A stretch of DNA of 64,000 bases from Phytopythium helicoides (lineage: Eukaryota; Oomycota; Peronosporomycetes; Pythiales; Pythiaceae): NCBI GenBank assembly GCA_024867545.1, contig JANFNE010000058.1, positions 186,001 to 250,000 on the forward strand. Direction: 5' to 3'. How positions within the stretch are numbered: the first letter of the stretch is position 1; every line of letters begins with the position of its first letter. Both the position numbers and the translations under genes were made by a program. The notes below the pieces were generated by a model. It made no database searches, was not told where the DNA came from, and saw nothing but the letters and a program-made list of their open reading frames with translations. Of the stretch, positions 1 through 9,549 are shown in pieces.

Positions 1-319
1 GTGCGTCAGCAAACTCATTGCAACCGAATCTCTCTCGTCGGACAGCAAAATTTGTCTCCACTTCCGACTGTGGCAGCCCATGCTCCAAGTTTACACAAAG
101 CAGTGTGGCAAGAGCATCAACTCCCCCTAAGCGGTTGAGCTCCTTCAGGTTAGACTCCGTCATCTGGTCGTGGTTGAGCTCACGGATTTCATCCTTGGAG
201 ATTCCGTAGGGCGATGATGGTGCCACCTTGTTACCGCTGTTGCCTATCACGGTGGCGCCATTGTTTGGCCGAGCTTTCCCACCAGGACTCCCTGGCTGGA
301 TTGCTGTCAGCTCGGTCAT
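1..319 (-). CDS. Plasma-membrane-type Ca2+-ATPase, N-terminus (partial)
   Basis: The reading frame opens at the ATG at 319 (a stop lies a few codons upstream) and runs off the left edge with no stop, giving about 106 residues. After a Ser/Gly/Pro-rich leader of about 38 residues comes YGISKDEIRELN, then LGGVDALATLLCVNLEHGLP and RRERFGCNEF. This order matches the N-terminal cytosolic region of P2B Ca2+ pumps, which begins just before the first membrane helix (GGV..L...L.....GL, then RR..FG.N). Such pumps export Ca2+ from the cytosol. The catalytic DKTGT segment lies outside the window, so the call rests on the N-terminus alone; another P2-type ATPase is possible. It is divergent from the kinase gene to the right. 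Confidence 0.72.
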   Translation of the reverse strand, partial: MTELTAIQPGSPGGKARPNNGATVIGNSGNKVAPSSPYGISKDEIRELNHDQMTESNLKELNRLGGVDALATLLCVNLEHGLPQSEVETNFAVRRERFGCNEFADA

Positions 320-926
320 CACGTCGAGTCGGTATCAAGGAGATGTCTATGGGTAAGCGTGAAGCAGGTGTTACGGCAGGTCAAGCGTGGATGAAGGAGC
401 CAGAGAGCTGCTGCGCTGCGCTGCTCCGCGCCCCAGCGCTGCCGTCGCTCTCTTCAGTCGCTGGCTGCGGCCGTTAGCGCGCGATGAAAATACACAGACA
501 GACTCGTTGCTTTGATGAGTGCGCGCTCGATTATTTATAATCCGGCATGGCAGGAGCTTGCGAGCAGCTAAACTCGTCTCCGAAACGGATCGAAACGAGG
601 CCTTACCTCCGTCTATTATGAGCCGCTGGATCCTACGTAGGTAGAGCTGCCCCGTCACCAATGAAGATCGAAGGTGATGATCACCAACTTGCCCTGATGA
701 TCGTTGAGTTGCGTCGCTTCGTGCTCGAAGAGCTACAATCGCTCGTGATTAGTAGAAAACATGATTATCTGATTTATTGGCCAATGAGAGAGCTCAACTT
801 GACCTTTAGCCGTCGCGCATTGGGCATAAAAGCGCGCTTGAACAAACTTGCTAGATTTTCAAGCCGGGTCATCAAGGAAGATGCCGCTGTGCGCTGCGTG
901 CTGCCGCACTAAGGGCTTCAACAAGT
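320..926. other. Intergenic region between Ca2+-ATPase and AGC kinase
   Basis: This lies between two divergent genes. An AT-rich stretch (tatttataatc) sits near 531. An 83-codon frame at 661-912 has no recognisable similarity. It could be part of the kinase 5' end, but I could not join it in phase. No repeat or RNA gene is seen. Confidence 0.4.
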
Positions 927-2828
927 ATGGACCGGCAGCCAGCTACTGCTGCTAGTGCTGCTGCTAGTGGTTGGGTGTATGGAGGTGTAGAGCTGACTGG
1001 TTTTGTGGGTGTGCGCAGGTTCCACAGTGAGCAGCGCAAGCGCGCGCGGCCAGTGTGCAAGGAATGCTTTCGCGAAGGGAAACAGCCTGTGGACTTGGCA
1101 GGCCCGCCCGAGGAGATCCCGTGCGAGACTTCTCTGTAGTGTATGGACGATATAGCTGGCTTTTGGATTGACGTTGGTCGCCAGGATCGTCGCGAGCGGA
1201 GGTCGAGTGTCAGTGGATGACTTTCAGCTGCTCAGCGTCATTGGTCAGGGCGCCTTTGGCAAGGTGCTGCTCGTGCGCCATAGAGCCACTGGAAAGCTGC
1301 ATGCCATGAAGGTACGTTAGGATTGAATGGTAGGCGCTTGTGTTTGTTTTGCTCAATTCTTTCATTTTACAAGGACAGGTCATCAGCAAGCAGTTCATCA
1401 TTGACATGGACAGCGTGCACCACATGCGTACGGAGCGCGACGTCATGACAAAGGTGAGGCATGCGGCGCGCAAAAACTGCATGGACAACGAAGTGATCAC
1501 GTGTTATTGGTCAACAGATCCGGCATCCGTTTGCGATCAACCTCACCTACGCTTTTCAGACCGACTCCAAGGTAAAGTTCGTGCCTTTATTGACAAAGCG
1601 CACGCTCAACCCATGAACGAATTCTTGGTAGGTGTATCTGGTGATGGACTATCAGCCCGGCGGAGAGCTCTTTTCATATCTGAGAGAGCAGGGAACCTTC
1701 ACTGAGGTAAACCATCTTTTATGCGCTCTCATCGAAATAACGTTATAGATATGTTCACCACCAGGAAACGACGCGCTTCTACTTAGCCGAAATGATTCTT
1801 GCACTTGAGCACTTGCATTCTCATGGAATCATCCATCGGTAAGACACGTGCTCACACTGAATCTGACATGTCACTTCGACTGCTCAGCACTAACAATTTT
1901 GGATAGCGACTTGAAACCTGAGAACGTGCTGATTTCAGCTGAGGGGCACGTAAAGCTGACGGACTTTGGACTCGCGAAAGAATACGTTGAAGTATTTATG
2001 CGCTCGGTGAACAGATTAGATCATCGGAAAACAATTCATCAACTCGATTTGCTGCGCAGGACCAAAAACTGCTTACAGTATGCGGTACCAAGGAGTACAT
2101 GGCTCCTGAGATGCTACTCGGGAAAGGCTATGACTCGGTTTGATTTCATCGTTCTTAGTTGTTGCTATCTCCGAGAGACTTAGATTGATACATTATTACA
2201 GGCAGTCGACTGGTGGTCGCTGGGTGCACTAGCCCATGAAATGCTTACTGGACGCCCTCCATTCAAGTCGAAGAATGCCGCTGAGCTTCAGAAAAAGATT
2301 CTCACTGCCAAGGTTCGGGGCGCAGTGCAAAGCCCACTTTTGTGTTTCTTTGCTAAATCATCACTTGCTGAAACAGCTCCAACTGCCAAAGTGGCTCTCC
2401 AGTGAAGCGCACTCGCTACTCAAAAACTTACTTGAGCGAAATGTGAGCAAGCGACTCGGTGGTGGAAAGTCCACTATGTTTGTAGTGCGAGGTGTGAGCG
2501 CACTGAAATCGCATCCATTTTTCCGGGTAAGTTGGCATTGATTAGATTGCTGCAGTGCAGAAAACTCACGCCTTGATGTCCAAAGAATGTGGACTGGAAC
2601 GCCATGGAAATGCTGCAGGTTGTGCCTCCCATGCGTCCGACCGTGGCACATGAAACAGATACCAGTAATTTCGATATCAAGTTCACCAAGTTGCCACCAT
2701 CGGACCTCGATTGCGACGACATGGTCGACGAAAACGACAACTCTCGCTTCCGCGGGTTTTCTTTCCATCGCTCGAGCCCCCGCATGAGCGAGCTTATTGA
2801 AATTCCAACTCTCGATAGCCACCCATGA
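927..2828 (+). CDS. S6K-like AGC-family Ser/Thr protein kinase
   Basis: The kinase domain is split by many short introns that join in phase: coding 1184-1311, 1379-1453, 1518-1571, 1632-1706, 1765-1838, 1907-1991, 2060-2137, 2202-2312, 2377-2526 and 2586-2828. Motifs appear in order: glycine loop [12 protein letters not shown]-type [12 protein letters not shown], catalytic HRDLKPEN, DFGLAKE, T-loop [12 protein letters not shown], and VDWWSLG. The AGC C-tail has [12 protein letters not shown] and a hydrophobic motif FRGFSF, as in S6K/RSK/AKT kinases, so it is probably activated by PDK1 and a TORC-type input. The start is uncertain: the frame from ATG 927 carries a CKECF motif and can join exon 1184 through a 46-bp intron (1138-1183) with an unusual GTAGTG donor. 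Kinase identity is secure; the N-terminus is not. Confidence 0.85.
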
Positions 2829-2952
2829 CTACCTGTGGGCAGAGCAAGCGGACACTCAGAGAAGCATAGTTTCATTGCGTTGAATCTAAGAAATGGCACT
2901 GCAACACACACACAGAAGCTCCATCTCTCCTTGTGAAAGCACCACATGCTAC

Positions 2953-5109
2953 TTAAACCTCCTTCTTGTCCTCCATCTTAGTCGCGAGGTTGTCGATCGC
3001 ACGAAACTGGCGCGTCCAGCGCGCATTATACAGGAACGGACGCAGGTCAAAGCGGTTGTCGTCTGGCGAGTAGTTCTCGGCGTGGTACGACGGTGTCAGC
3101 GTCGTCATCTTGTGGCGGTTGATAGCGTAGTAGAAGAAGAAGCGCTTCACCTTCTCCGCCACCGCAGACGGAGCAAGGTGGTCACCCCAGAGGTGCGCAA
3201 GCTTGCGGAACATACCGTACGGTCCACAACGATCAATCTTGCGCAGGCGACCGAACCAACCGAGCTCAGCGTACGACATTCCCATGTCTTCTTCATCCAG
3301 TTGGGAGTGATCGGCGTCTTCTTCGTTGTCGCCACTCGTCGGACGCAGTTCAGCCGTCGGCGGCGCTTCCTCCACCGTTCGCAAGGAAGGGTAGTTGTAT
3401 TTGACTGCAGCCCAACGCAGGAGCTTCTTGAGGTCGCCCTTGGAGACTGCACCGATTGGGTTGAGATCGCCACTGCTGCAGTCATACTTGGTCATGTAAC
3501 CACGGAGCGCTTCATCGACGTTAGCTGAGCTCAAAACAAGAAGGAATCCCGTTTTGGAGCGCACCCACGGCAGCAGCTGAGCAAGCAAGTACGCCATGAC
3601 CATTCGGAGACGTGCCTGGATGTTCTGCAGAGCCAGATCTTGCTGCAGTGTGCCACCACGAGAAATAAACTGCGGAGTCTTGCCAGTAAGTAACGTGAAC
3701 GTCTTGATGACAGCTTCCACCATCATGTCCATTCCCATTTCGAGGTGGTAGCAGCCAATTTCGTGCGCAAGCGATGCAGCACGCTTCTTGGTTGCTGACG
3801 AACTGTTTTCAGTGCCCATGTACGTCGTGTGCAGCACGTGGGACGCAAGTTGCTGGGGCGTCATGGGGTCGTAGGGCTGACCAGTCGTGCCAATAATGCG
3901 CTGCACATCCTCGATCACTTGCTTGTCACCGGCATTGGCAGCCTCGACGACCAAGTGGCACATCACACCGACGATGCATGCAACCGACGAGGAGTCAGCG
4001 CCTCCTGAAAGCGGAAGGAAAAAGCCCCCGCCCCCGCCGCTGCGGCGCAAGTAGTCCCACAGCCAGCAGGCCGGACCAAGGGCGATCTCTTCCTCCGGCA
4101 CATGGTAGTGTACCTCAATCGGCGGAGTCGGATGACGGAGTAAGGCGCCAGCCTCGTCCTCATCGTGGCACAGACTGAACGGAACGTGGATTGACGGAAT
4201 TGGCTGCGCCAGCGCACTTGCCTGCTCACTGCGAGAGCTCACCGCTCCGCGGTAGGAGCGCACGTCGTCAAGATCAACGGTTGCTGTCACGACCTCGACG
4301 TCCTTGACCGAGAACTGCGAGCCCTGCGCAACGACCTGTCCGTTGACGACGATCACCGCACAACCATCGTAATACAGCCGACCGCCGTCACAACCCTGCT
4401 GGTTTGCGTAGAGGTAGACGCCTCCGCCCTTGGTGGTCGCGCCGCGGATGAGGTCCATGCGCTGGTCGAGCTTGCGCAGCTGGTGGTGTGATCCCGAGCC
4501 GTTGCCGACAATCTCCACGCCCGCCAGACTGAGGTTGATGTGCGGGCTGTCGGGCGTGAAGAGCTCCTCACACGTCTCGGACGCGCAGAGCGAGTCGAGC
4601 GTCGAGATGGCGCCGTGCCCGAAGGGCACATGGACGGTGCCCGTGAGCTTCTGGATGGTGGGCGGCAGCGTGTACTGCTCGAGCTGCTGCCCGGCCGGGC
4701 GGTTGGAGAGCTTCCACGTCGTGAACCAGCGCGTCTCGCGGTAGTTGCCGTCGTCCGCGAGGAAGAGCTTGGGGCGGATGAGCAGGATCTTGCCGTCGAG
4801 GCAGTACACGCGGCAGTTGTAGCGCACGCCCTTGTGCATGACGGGCATGCCGATGTCGCAGAGGATGCCATGGGTGGCGTCGCCCCTGAGGATCTCTTCG
4901 AGCGACTCCCAGCAGTGGAAGAAGGTGTCCTGCTCCAGGAAGTGGTCCTCGCAGCCGTAGCCGCAGACCTCGAGCTCCGGGCCCACGCGGTAGCGCGCGC
5001 CGCGCGCCTTGGCCTCCTGGATCGACGCCAGGATGCGCGCCAGGTTGCCGTCAAAGTCCAGCGCCCATTGGTTCAGGTTGCACGTCGCCACGGTCACCAG
5101 CGCGCTCAT
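2953..5109 (-). CDS. NADSYN1: Glutamine-dependent NAD+ synthetase
   Basis: A single uninterrupted exon of 718 residues, the usual length for eukaryotic two-domain NAD synthetases. The N-terminal half is a nitrilase-type glutaminase: [15 protein letters not shown] near residue 43, [14 protein letters not shown] near 112, and a Cys-containing [12 protein letters not shown] near 175. The C-terminal half is the ATP-pyrophosphatase synthetase with the PP-loop LSGGADSSS near residue 367 and [12 protein letters not shown]. It converts nicotinic acid adenine dinucleotide to NAD+ using ammonia channelled from glutamine, in the cytosol. It is convergent with the kinase (about 125 bp between stops) and divergent from the GPCR-PIP kinase. 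Codon use is GC3-rich, like its neighbours. No frame break is seen. Confidence 0.97.
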   Translation of the reverse strand: MSALVTVATCNLNQWALDFDGNLARILASIQEAKARGARYRVGPELEVCGYGCEDHFLEQDTFFHCWESLEEILRGDATHGILCDIGMPVMHKGVRYNCRVYCLDGKILLIRPKLFLADDGNYRETRWFTTWKLSNRPAGQQLEQYTLPPTIQKLTGTVHVPFGHGAISTLDSLCASETCEELFTPDSPHINLSLAGVEIVGNGSGSHHQLRKLDQRMDLIRGATTKGGGVYLYANQQGCDGGRLYYDGCAVIVVNGQVVAQGSQFSVKDVEVVTATVDLDDVRSYRGAVSSRSEQASALAQPIPSIHVPFSLCHDEDEAGALLRHPTPPIEVHYHVPEEEIALGPACWLWDYLRRSGGGGGFFLPLSGGADSSSVACIVGVMCHLVVEAANAGDKQVIEDVQRIIGTTGQPYDPMTPQQLASHVLHTTYMGTENSSSATKKRAASLAHEIGCYHLEMGMDMMVEAVIKTFTLLTGKTPQFISRGGTLQQDLALQNIQARLRMVMAYLLAQLLPWVRSKTGFLLVLSSANVDEALRGYMTKYDCSSGDLNPIGAVSKGDLKKLLRWAAVKYNYPSLRTVEEAPPTAELRPTSGDNEEDADHSQLDEEDMGMSYAELGWFGRLRKIDRCGPYGMFRKLAHLWGDHLAPSAVAEKVKRFFFYYAINRHKMTTLTPSYHAENYSPDDNRFDLRPFLYNARWTRQFRAIDNLATKMEDKKEV

Positions 5110-5848
5110 GATGGCGGCGATCCTCTCCTTGGCTCGTCGCCTCGTCGGATCGCACCGGTCCAGTCACTATCACGATATATTGACAAAGCAAAAGGTATCC
5201 AACAAGGCAAGCTTCGTTCTGCGGAGCTCGGACGCATTTGCATCTTCATTTTGCTCTTTGCATCTGCAACTTGCGCATCGCTGTCCGAGCCGTCGAGACG
5301 GAAGGAATGAGCTCTGCGAGGTAGAGTCCAAGCATATCTCCGGACTAGGAGCTCGTCGACATTTTGGTGGAGCCGCGAGCTTCGAAATGATGCTGATAGC
5401 TCCGGAGCCGAGTCGCTTGCACCGGAGCCGGAGCCGAGGTCCGTGGCACACACGCACGACCTCTGTGCGGCCATTTGCAATCCGTGTATTGGTGTTTCTG
5501 AGATTGCTTCTCACTGCCTGTGCTTGGTGACGAGCTGTCACGAACGAGCGGGCATCGAGGGCTCGAGTGGATCGATTTTTTTCCATCAGCGCCGACCCAG
5601 CGAACCGTACACTCGACTGCATTGGTCTCGCCTCGCTCGGGACGTAATATCAGAGCGGTGGCGATGTCTCTACTTGACGGACAAAGCACCCAAGCACAAT
5701 GCATCACACATCAAGCAGCATCCAGCAGCTCTTGAGCGGTCGGTCGGTGCACCTCACTGCCCACCCGCCCCGCTGTCCCTCTTCAAGCCACTCTCGCGGC
5801 GGTCGAAAAAAGTCGTTTCTCCTCAACACAGGGGGTAGGTCTGTCCCT

Positions 5849-5859
5849 TTTTCGGCCAA
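5849..5859 (+). promoter_or_regulatory. TTTCGGCCAAT element (CCAAT-box type)
   Basis: One of seven copies in the window of the 11-mer TTTCRRCCAAT, all in gene-start regions. It lies about 230 bp before the GPCR-PIPK ATG and is paired with an opposite-strand copy 35 bp downstream. Confidence 0.55.
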
Positions 5860-5893
5860 TGATCGTCAACATTCGCGTTTTATCGCGCTCCCC

Positions 5894-5904
5894 ATTGGTC
5901 GAAA
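5894..5904 (-). promoter_or_regulatory. TTTCGACCAAT element (CCAAT-box type)
   Basis: The minus-strand partner of the copy at 5849. The pair faces inwards in the GPCR-PIPK promoter. CCAAT cores are bound by NF-Y in eukaryotes; the TTTC extension is the observation made here. Confidence 0.55.
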
Positions 5905-6089
5905 AACTGTCCTTTCGACGGTCAACTCTCGCCGACCAGGTCGGCACTAAAAGGCCGACGGAACTGGCTGGCTATCTCCAAGCCTTGCGGTGGCTGCTCC
6001 CTCGGCGCGCGCTAGTCGACGATTAGCGCAGCCCAAGCGCCAAGGCAGGCGGCGAGGCTCGAGGATAGGGAGGCAGGCAGGCAGGCAGC

Positions 6090-8528
6090 ATGAGCCAGGT
6101 GTGCACGCCGGCGTCGGCGAGCCAGACGTCGGCGTCCTCTGGCACGCAGGACACGAGCGACCCGACGGGCTACTTCGGCCGGCGCTTGGGCAGCGGCTCG
6201 GGCTCGGACTCAGCCATGGCGCTCGAGCCCGAGTTCGCGGGCGCGGGCGACATCCAGATGGCCGTCAACGTGCTCTCGATCCTCGGCTTCGCGCTCATCA
6301 TCGCGTCCTACTTCACGTTCCCGCCCGTGCGCAAGCAAATGTCGGCGCTCATCGTCTGGGTCTCGCTGTTCGGCATCGTCTTCCACGCGAGCGCGGCCGC
6401 GCAGGCCAACGAGGACTACGGCACGTGCTGCAAGACGGCCTCGGTCGTGCAGCTCTCGCTGCTCTCGCACGAGCTCTACTTCTTCGCGCTCGCCTTCCAC
6501 TTCTTCTATACGACCAAGTACCCCTTCCGCTCCTCGAGATGGCTCACGCCCATCTACCACATCATCGTTTGGGTCATCTGCATCGCCATCACGGTTATCG
6601 CCTCTCGGCTGGGCACGGGCAGCATCAGCTCCTACGGATACTGCTGGTACACGTTCACGGGCGAGAAGTCCGAGCAACTGCTGCTAGAGACGTTCTTCAT
6701 CCCAGTCTGCACAGGCTACTGCGTCAGCATCGTGTGGTACATCGTCGCCACCAAGCGCGTGCGGCTTACGGTCGACGCGAACCTGGAGACAGAAAAGGCG
6801 CGCACCAACTTGGACCTCGTCCGGTTGTCGCTGTTTGGCAGCTTTGGGCTGTGGGCTCTCGTCGCGATCCCGTACATTTTTCGCCACGAGGGAGTCGTTG
6901 AAACCAACTCAACAGCAGAGAAGGCCTTACGCTTTGCTGGTCGCGTCCTTATATCACTCAAGGGCACAGGCTCGGCGCTTCTTTGGGGCAAGGCGATCGG
7001 CGTACACCGAACGTTTCAGCTGTGGAGAGAGCGCAACTGGGACGACTACTTCAAAATCTACGACGCGACGTGGGTGCTGCGCCGCGAGATCCTTGATTTT
7101 GCGACGCGCGGCATCCAGCTCTCAGTCACTAGTATCAAGCCTCCTGCGAGTAATACGAACGGCGGCGGTCGGCTCAGTGCAGACGGTATTCTCGGTGGCC
7201 CGCAAGGTGTAGAGTCAGTCTTCTCTTTTACGCAGCGATCAGGCATCTATCCATGGCAGTTCCGGCTAGGAGCCTCATCCCAGTCGCCGAGCGTTGTCTC
7301 GTATGAGCTGCTGAGTGCCAACTGTGACCAGAAGGCGATCTTTCGCGATTTTGAGCCAGAAGCGTTTCATGAGATTCGTCGCATGTCAGGCATTTCACAA
7401 GACAGCTATGTGCAATCATTCACAGGGAAGACACGCGAGCGATTCAGCGAAGGAAAGAGCGGGTCCTTCATGTACTACACCGGTGACCAGCTCTATATTC
7501 TCAAGACGTGCACGCCTGCAGAGCAGAAATATTTGCTCTACATCTTGCCGCAGTATATGGCGCATTTGAAGCGGAACCCCGACAGTTATCTCTGCCGCTA
7601 TGTCGGGTGTCACGAACTGATCATGGAGCACCACTCTGTGCTGTTCATTGTGCTGACAAATATTCTGAACAATCCCAGTGTCAATATCGACGAGCTGTAC
7701 GATTTGAAGGGCTCGTGGGTCGGACGGTACCGAGTGATAGCACGCAACGGTACTCAGCGCGTGTGCATGTATTGCGGTCACGACTTCGTTGTTGGGATGT
7801 CGAAGGAAGTCTGCGCGCAAAACCCGTTGGCTGGGCAAGGCCACGCTGAATTCGTTGTTGGCAAAGATCTGAACTGGAACAGCCGAAGGCTAGGTCTCCC
7901 GCTTGATTTGGCAGATCGACTCGGAAGCCAACTCTATGCTGACACGGAATTCCTCCAGCGCATGAACTCCATGGACTACAGCCTGGTGATTGGCCTCAGC
8001 CGAACGAAGACTTTCAACGCATCAAGTGGAGCTGGCGCGTACGCTATTTTGTCTCGCTCCATGCGACTGGAGCCGTCAGGCGCAAGTCAGAATGGTGGAG
8101 GAAACAGTGGAACTGCCAGCTCGCGTCATTACGCTCTGCCAGGAGTTTCAGCTGATACGAGTAGCGATGAGTCGTCGTACGTCCAAGCAATGAGCCCTCT
8201 AGGATTCACTTACAGCGCTGGGAGTTCCAAGAGCGCTCCATCCTTCCCGACTGATGGCACGGTGGTCAATATGGGTATCATCGACATTTTGACACCATGG
8301 TCATTCCGCAAGAGTATCGAGCACTGGCTTCGCGTGAACATTCAGTGCCGCGATGCTAATGGAGTTTCGTGCGTCAAGCCGACGATCTACGCTGAGCGGT
8401 TCCGCCATAAAGTGATCGACACAGTTGTGTTTGGCCGGCACTTTGGTCGATCGCAGCGCCCCGACCACTTTGGCAAGCAGGGCGATTTCATCAGTGTCGA
8501 TTTTACAGGTATTTCGGCGCCAGCATGA
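6090..8528 (+). CDS. GPCR-phosphatidylinositol phosphate kinase fusion (GPCR-PIPK)
   Basis: A single exon of 812 residues. Residues about 55-300 hold seven or more hydrophobic helices (for example NVLSILGFALIIASYF and LYFFALAFHFFYTT) in a secretin/cAMP-receptor-like arrangement. Residues about 420-812 form a PIP kinase: GKSGSFMYYTGDQLYILKT (nucleotide loop and lysine, near 456), DLKGSWVGRY (near 538), MDYSLVIGL (near 628) and MGIIDILTPW (near 727, the IID motif of PIPKs). Such fusions are expanded in oomycetes and occur in Dictyostelium (RpkA); they are thought to couple an external signal directly to PIP2 synthesis. The ligand is unknown. All kinase motifs are intact. The start follows a (GGCA)n run and precedes the first helix by about 50 residues. 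Confidence 0.96.
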   Translation: MSQVCTPASASQTSASSGTQDTSDPTGYFGRRLGSGSGSDSAMALEPEFAGAGDIQMAVNVLSILGFALIIASYFTFPPVRKQMSALIVWVSLFGIVFHASAAAQANEDYGTCCKTASVVQLSLLSHELYFFALAFHFFYTTKYPFRSSRWLTPIYHIIVWVICIAITVIASRLGTGSISSYGYCWYTFTGEKSEQLLLETFFIPVCTGYCVSIVWYIVATKRVRLTVDANLETEKARTNLDLVRLSLFGSFGLWALVAIPYIFRHEGVVETNSTAEKALRFAGRVLISLKGTGSALLWGKAIGVHRTFQLWRERNWDDYFKIYDATWVLRREILDFATRGIQLSVTSIKPPASNTNGGGRLSADGILGGPQGVESVFSFTQRSGIYPWQFRLGASSQSPSVVSYELLSANCDQKAIFRDFEPEAFHEIRRMSGISQDSYVQSFTGKTRERFSEGKSGSFMYYTGDQLYILKTCTPAEQKYLLYILPQYMAHLKRNPDSYLCRYVGCHELIMEHHSVLFIVLTNILNNPSVNIDELYDLKGSWVGRYRVIARNGTQRVCMYCGHDFVVGMSKEVCAQNPLAGQGHAEFVVGKDLNWNSRRLGLPLDLADRLGSQLYADTEFLQRMNSMDYSLVIGLSRTKTFNASSGAGAYAILSRSMRLEPSGASQNGGGNSGTASSRHYALPGVSADTSSDESSYVQAMSPLGFTYSAGSSKSAPSFPTDGTVVNMGIIDILTPWSFRKSIEHWLRVNIQCRDANGVSCVKPTIYAERFRHKVIDTVVFGRHFGRSQRPDHFGKQGDFISVDFTGISAPA

Positions 8529-8624
8529 CAGACGAGAATGAGCGATTACTGAGGTGACGTTCGAGCACGCACGCCGACTCGATATATTACTCAAGGCCTT
8601 GAACTCGACAAGTGCTGTCCGACC

Positions 8625-9361
8625 CTACTGCAAGCTAATGCAGTAGACAGTGAGGATGCATGTCATGGTGGCGTTCTCCCACCGAATGACGACGCTCCCT
8701 GCGACGATCAAGATCCAGCCAAGCTGGTTAGTCTCAAGCTACCGCTATAGATGCCACCGGGGCGTACCGTCGCGCTCGGCGTCCCAGAAGCAAGCGGAGT
8801 TGGTGTGGAAGCCGGCGTTGCGCTTCTGCAGAATGGTGCAATTGACTGTCGGCGTAGCGTGCGTGTCAACTATTTATCTAATGAAGAATGCTAATGGAGT
8901 GAATTCAACACCAACCGATAAACTTGAAGCCTGCGTTGCCGCTGGCCACGCCCTTGAGCTGCTTGAGGCACTGCGTCGAGATCTCGGTCGTCCACTGGTG
9001 CACGTCCGCCGCGTGGTACGAATGGTCGGCCAAAACCGTCTCGGGCACCTGCCGCCACCGCATCAAATACCACCGCTTAGCGCTTGCTCCAGTCGAGCGA
9101 GCTCTTCTCCCCTCTGGGCTCTGCTATCTTGTGAGACCACATGCCGACGCATTCGTACCTCGTGCGCGAGCTTCTTGACCTCGTCCTGGATTTTGCTGAA
9201 CTCGTACAGCTACAGCGAATACCCGAGCGTCAGGTCTCCTCATAATCCAAAAGCGAGCGCGCACGTTGCTCGCTATCTCTTGGCCTCGAAGCGCGACGCA
9301 CCGCCGCGTTCTCCATCGTGCGCCGCCGCTTGTGCTGCCGCTGCTGCTCGGTCGAACTCAT
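8625..9361 (-). CDS. DYNLT1: Tctex1-type dynein light chain
   Basis: Five small exons join in phase (9361-9302, 9209-9159, 9048-8916, 8845-8768, 8698-8625) to give 131 residues, close to the family's usual 110-ish plus a short basic leader. Conserved Tctex1 motifs appear in order: [52 protein letters not shown] and VIRWENATM. Introns are 92, 110, 70 and 69 bp, all GT-AG. The protein is a light chain of cytoplasmic and axonemal dynein, fitting a flagellated organism. An alternative ATG at 9316 would remove the first 15 residues. The gene is divergent from Raptor, with only 188 bp between the two start codons. Confidence 0.93.
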
Positions 9362-9549
9362 CCACGTCGCTTTCCCACGGCGCGAGATAAGTACGCACAA
9401 TAAGTGCGGAAGCAGGAAAATGCATTTTTATTCGGAATTGAGACTTATAAGTACGCATTATACACGTTTGGTGAGCATAATGCGCACCTAGCAATGGATG
9501 ATCCTTCCTTGCGAGGCAATCATCGAGGCGAGAAAGGCGGGGGCGCTCC
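9362..9549. promoter_or_regulatory. Compact divergent promoter, dynein light chain / Raptor
   Basis: Only 188 bp separate the two ATGs. ATAAGTACGCA occurs twice in direct orientation (9387-9397 and 9447-9457), and GCATTAT at 9455 is matched by its inverted copy ATAATGC at 9477. These may be shared factor sites. Confidence 0.4.

Larger units (their letters stand above)
5110..6089. promoter_or_regulatory. Divergent promoter region, NAD synthetase / GPCR-PIPK
   Basis: Nearly 1 kb without a supported gene. The part nearest the GPCR-PIPK gene holds two CCAAT elements in opposite orientation (listed separately), and a (GGCA)n run at 6069-6086 lies just before the ATG. The open frames here have no similarity to known proteins and look random. 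Confidence 0.5.

Noticed and set aside
927..2828. Kinase as a pseudogene because of many in-frame stops
   Set aside because: All stops lie in GT-AG intervals of about 46-85 bp, and removing them leaves every catalytic motif intact and in phase.
4353..5310. Long frames on both strands within and beside the NAD synthetase 5' half
   Set aside because: They are shadows of the highly GC3-biased NADSYN1 reading frame.
6069..6086. (GGCA)n run as a CRISPR or transposon repeat
   Set aside because: It is a simple tetranucleotide repeat of about four units in a eukaryotic 5' leader.
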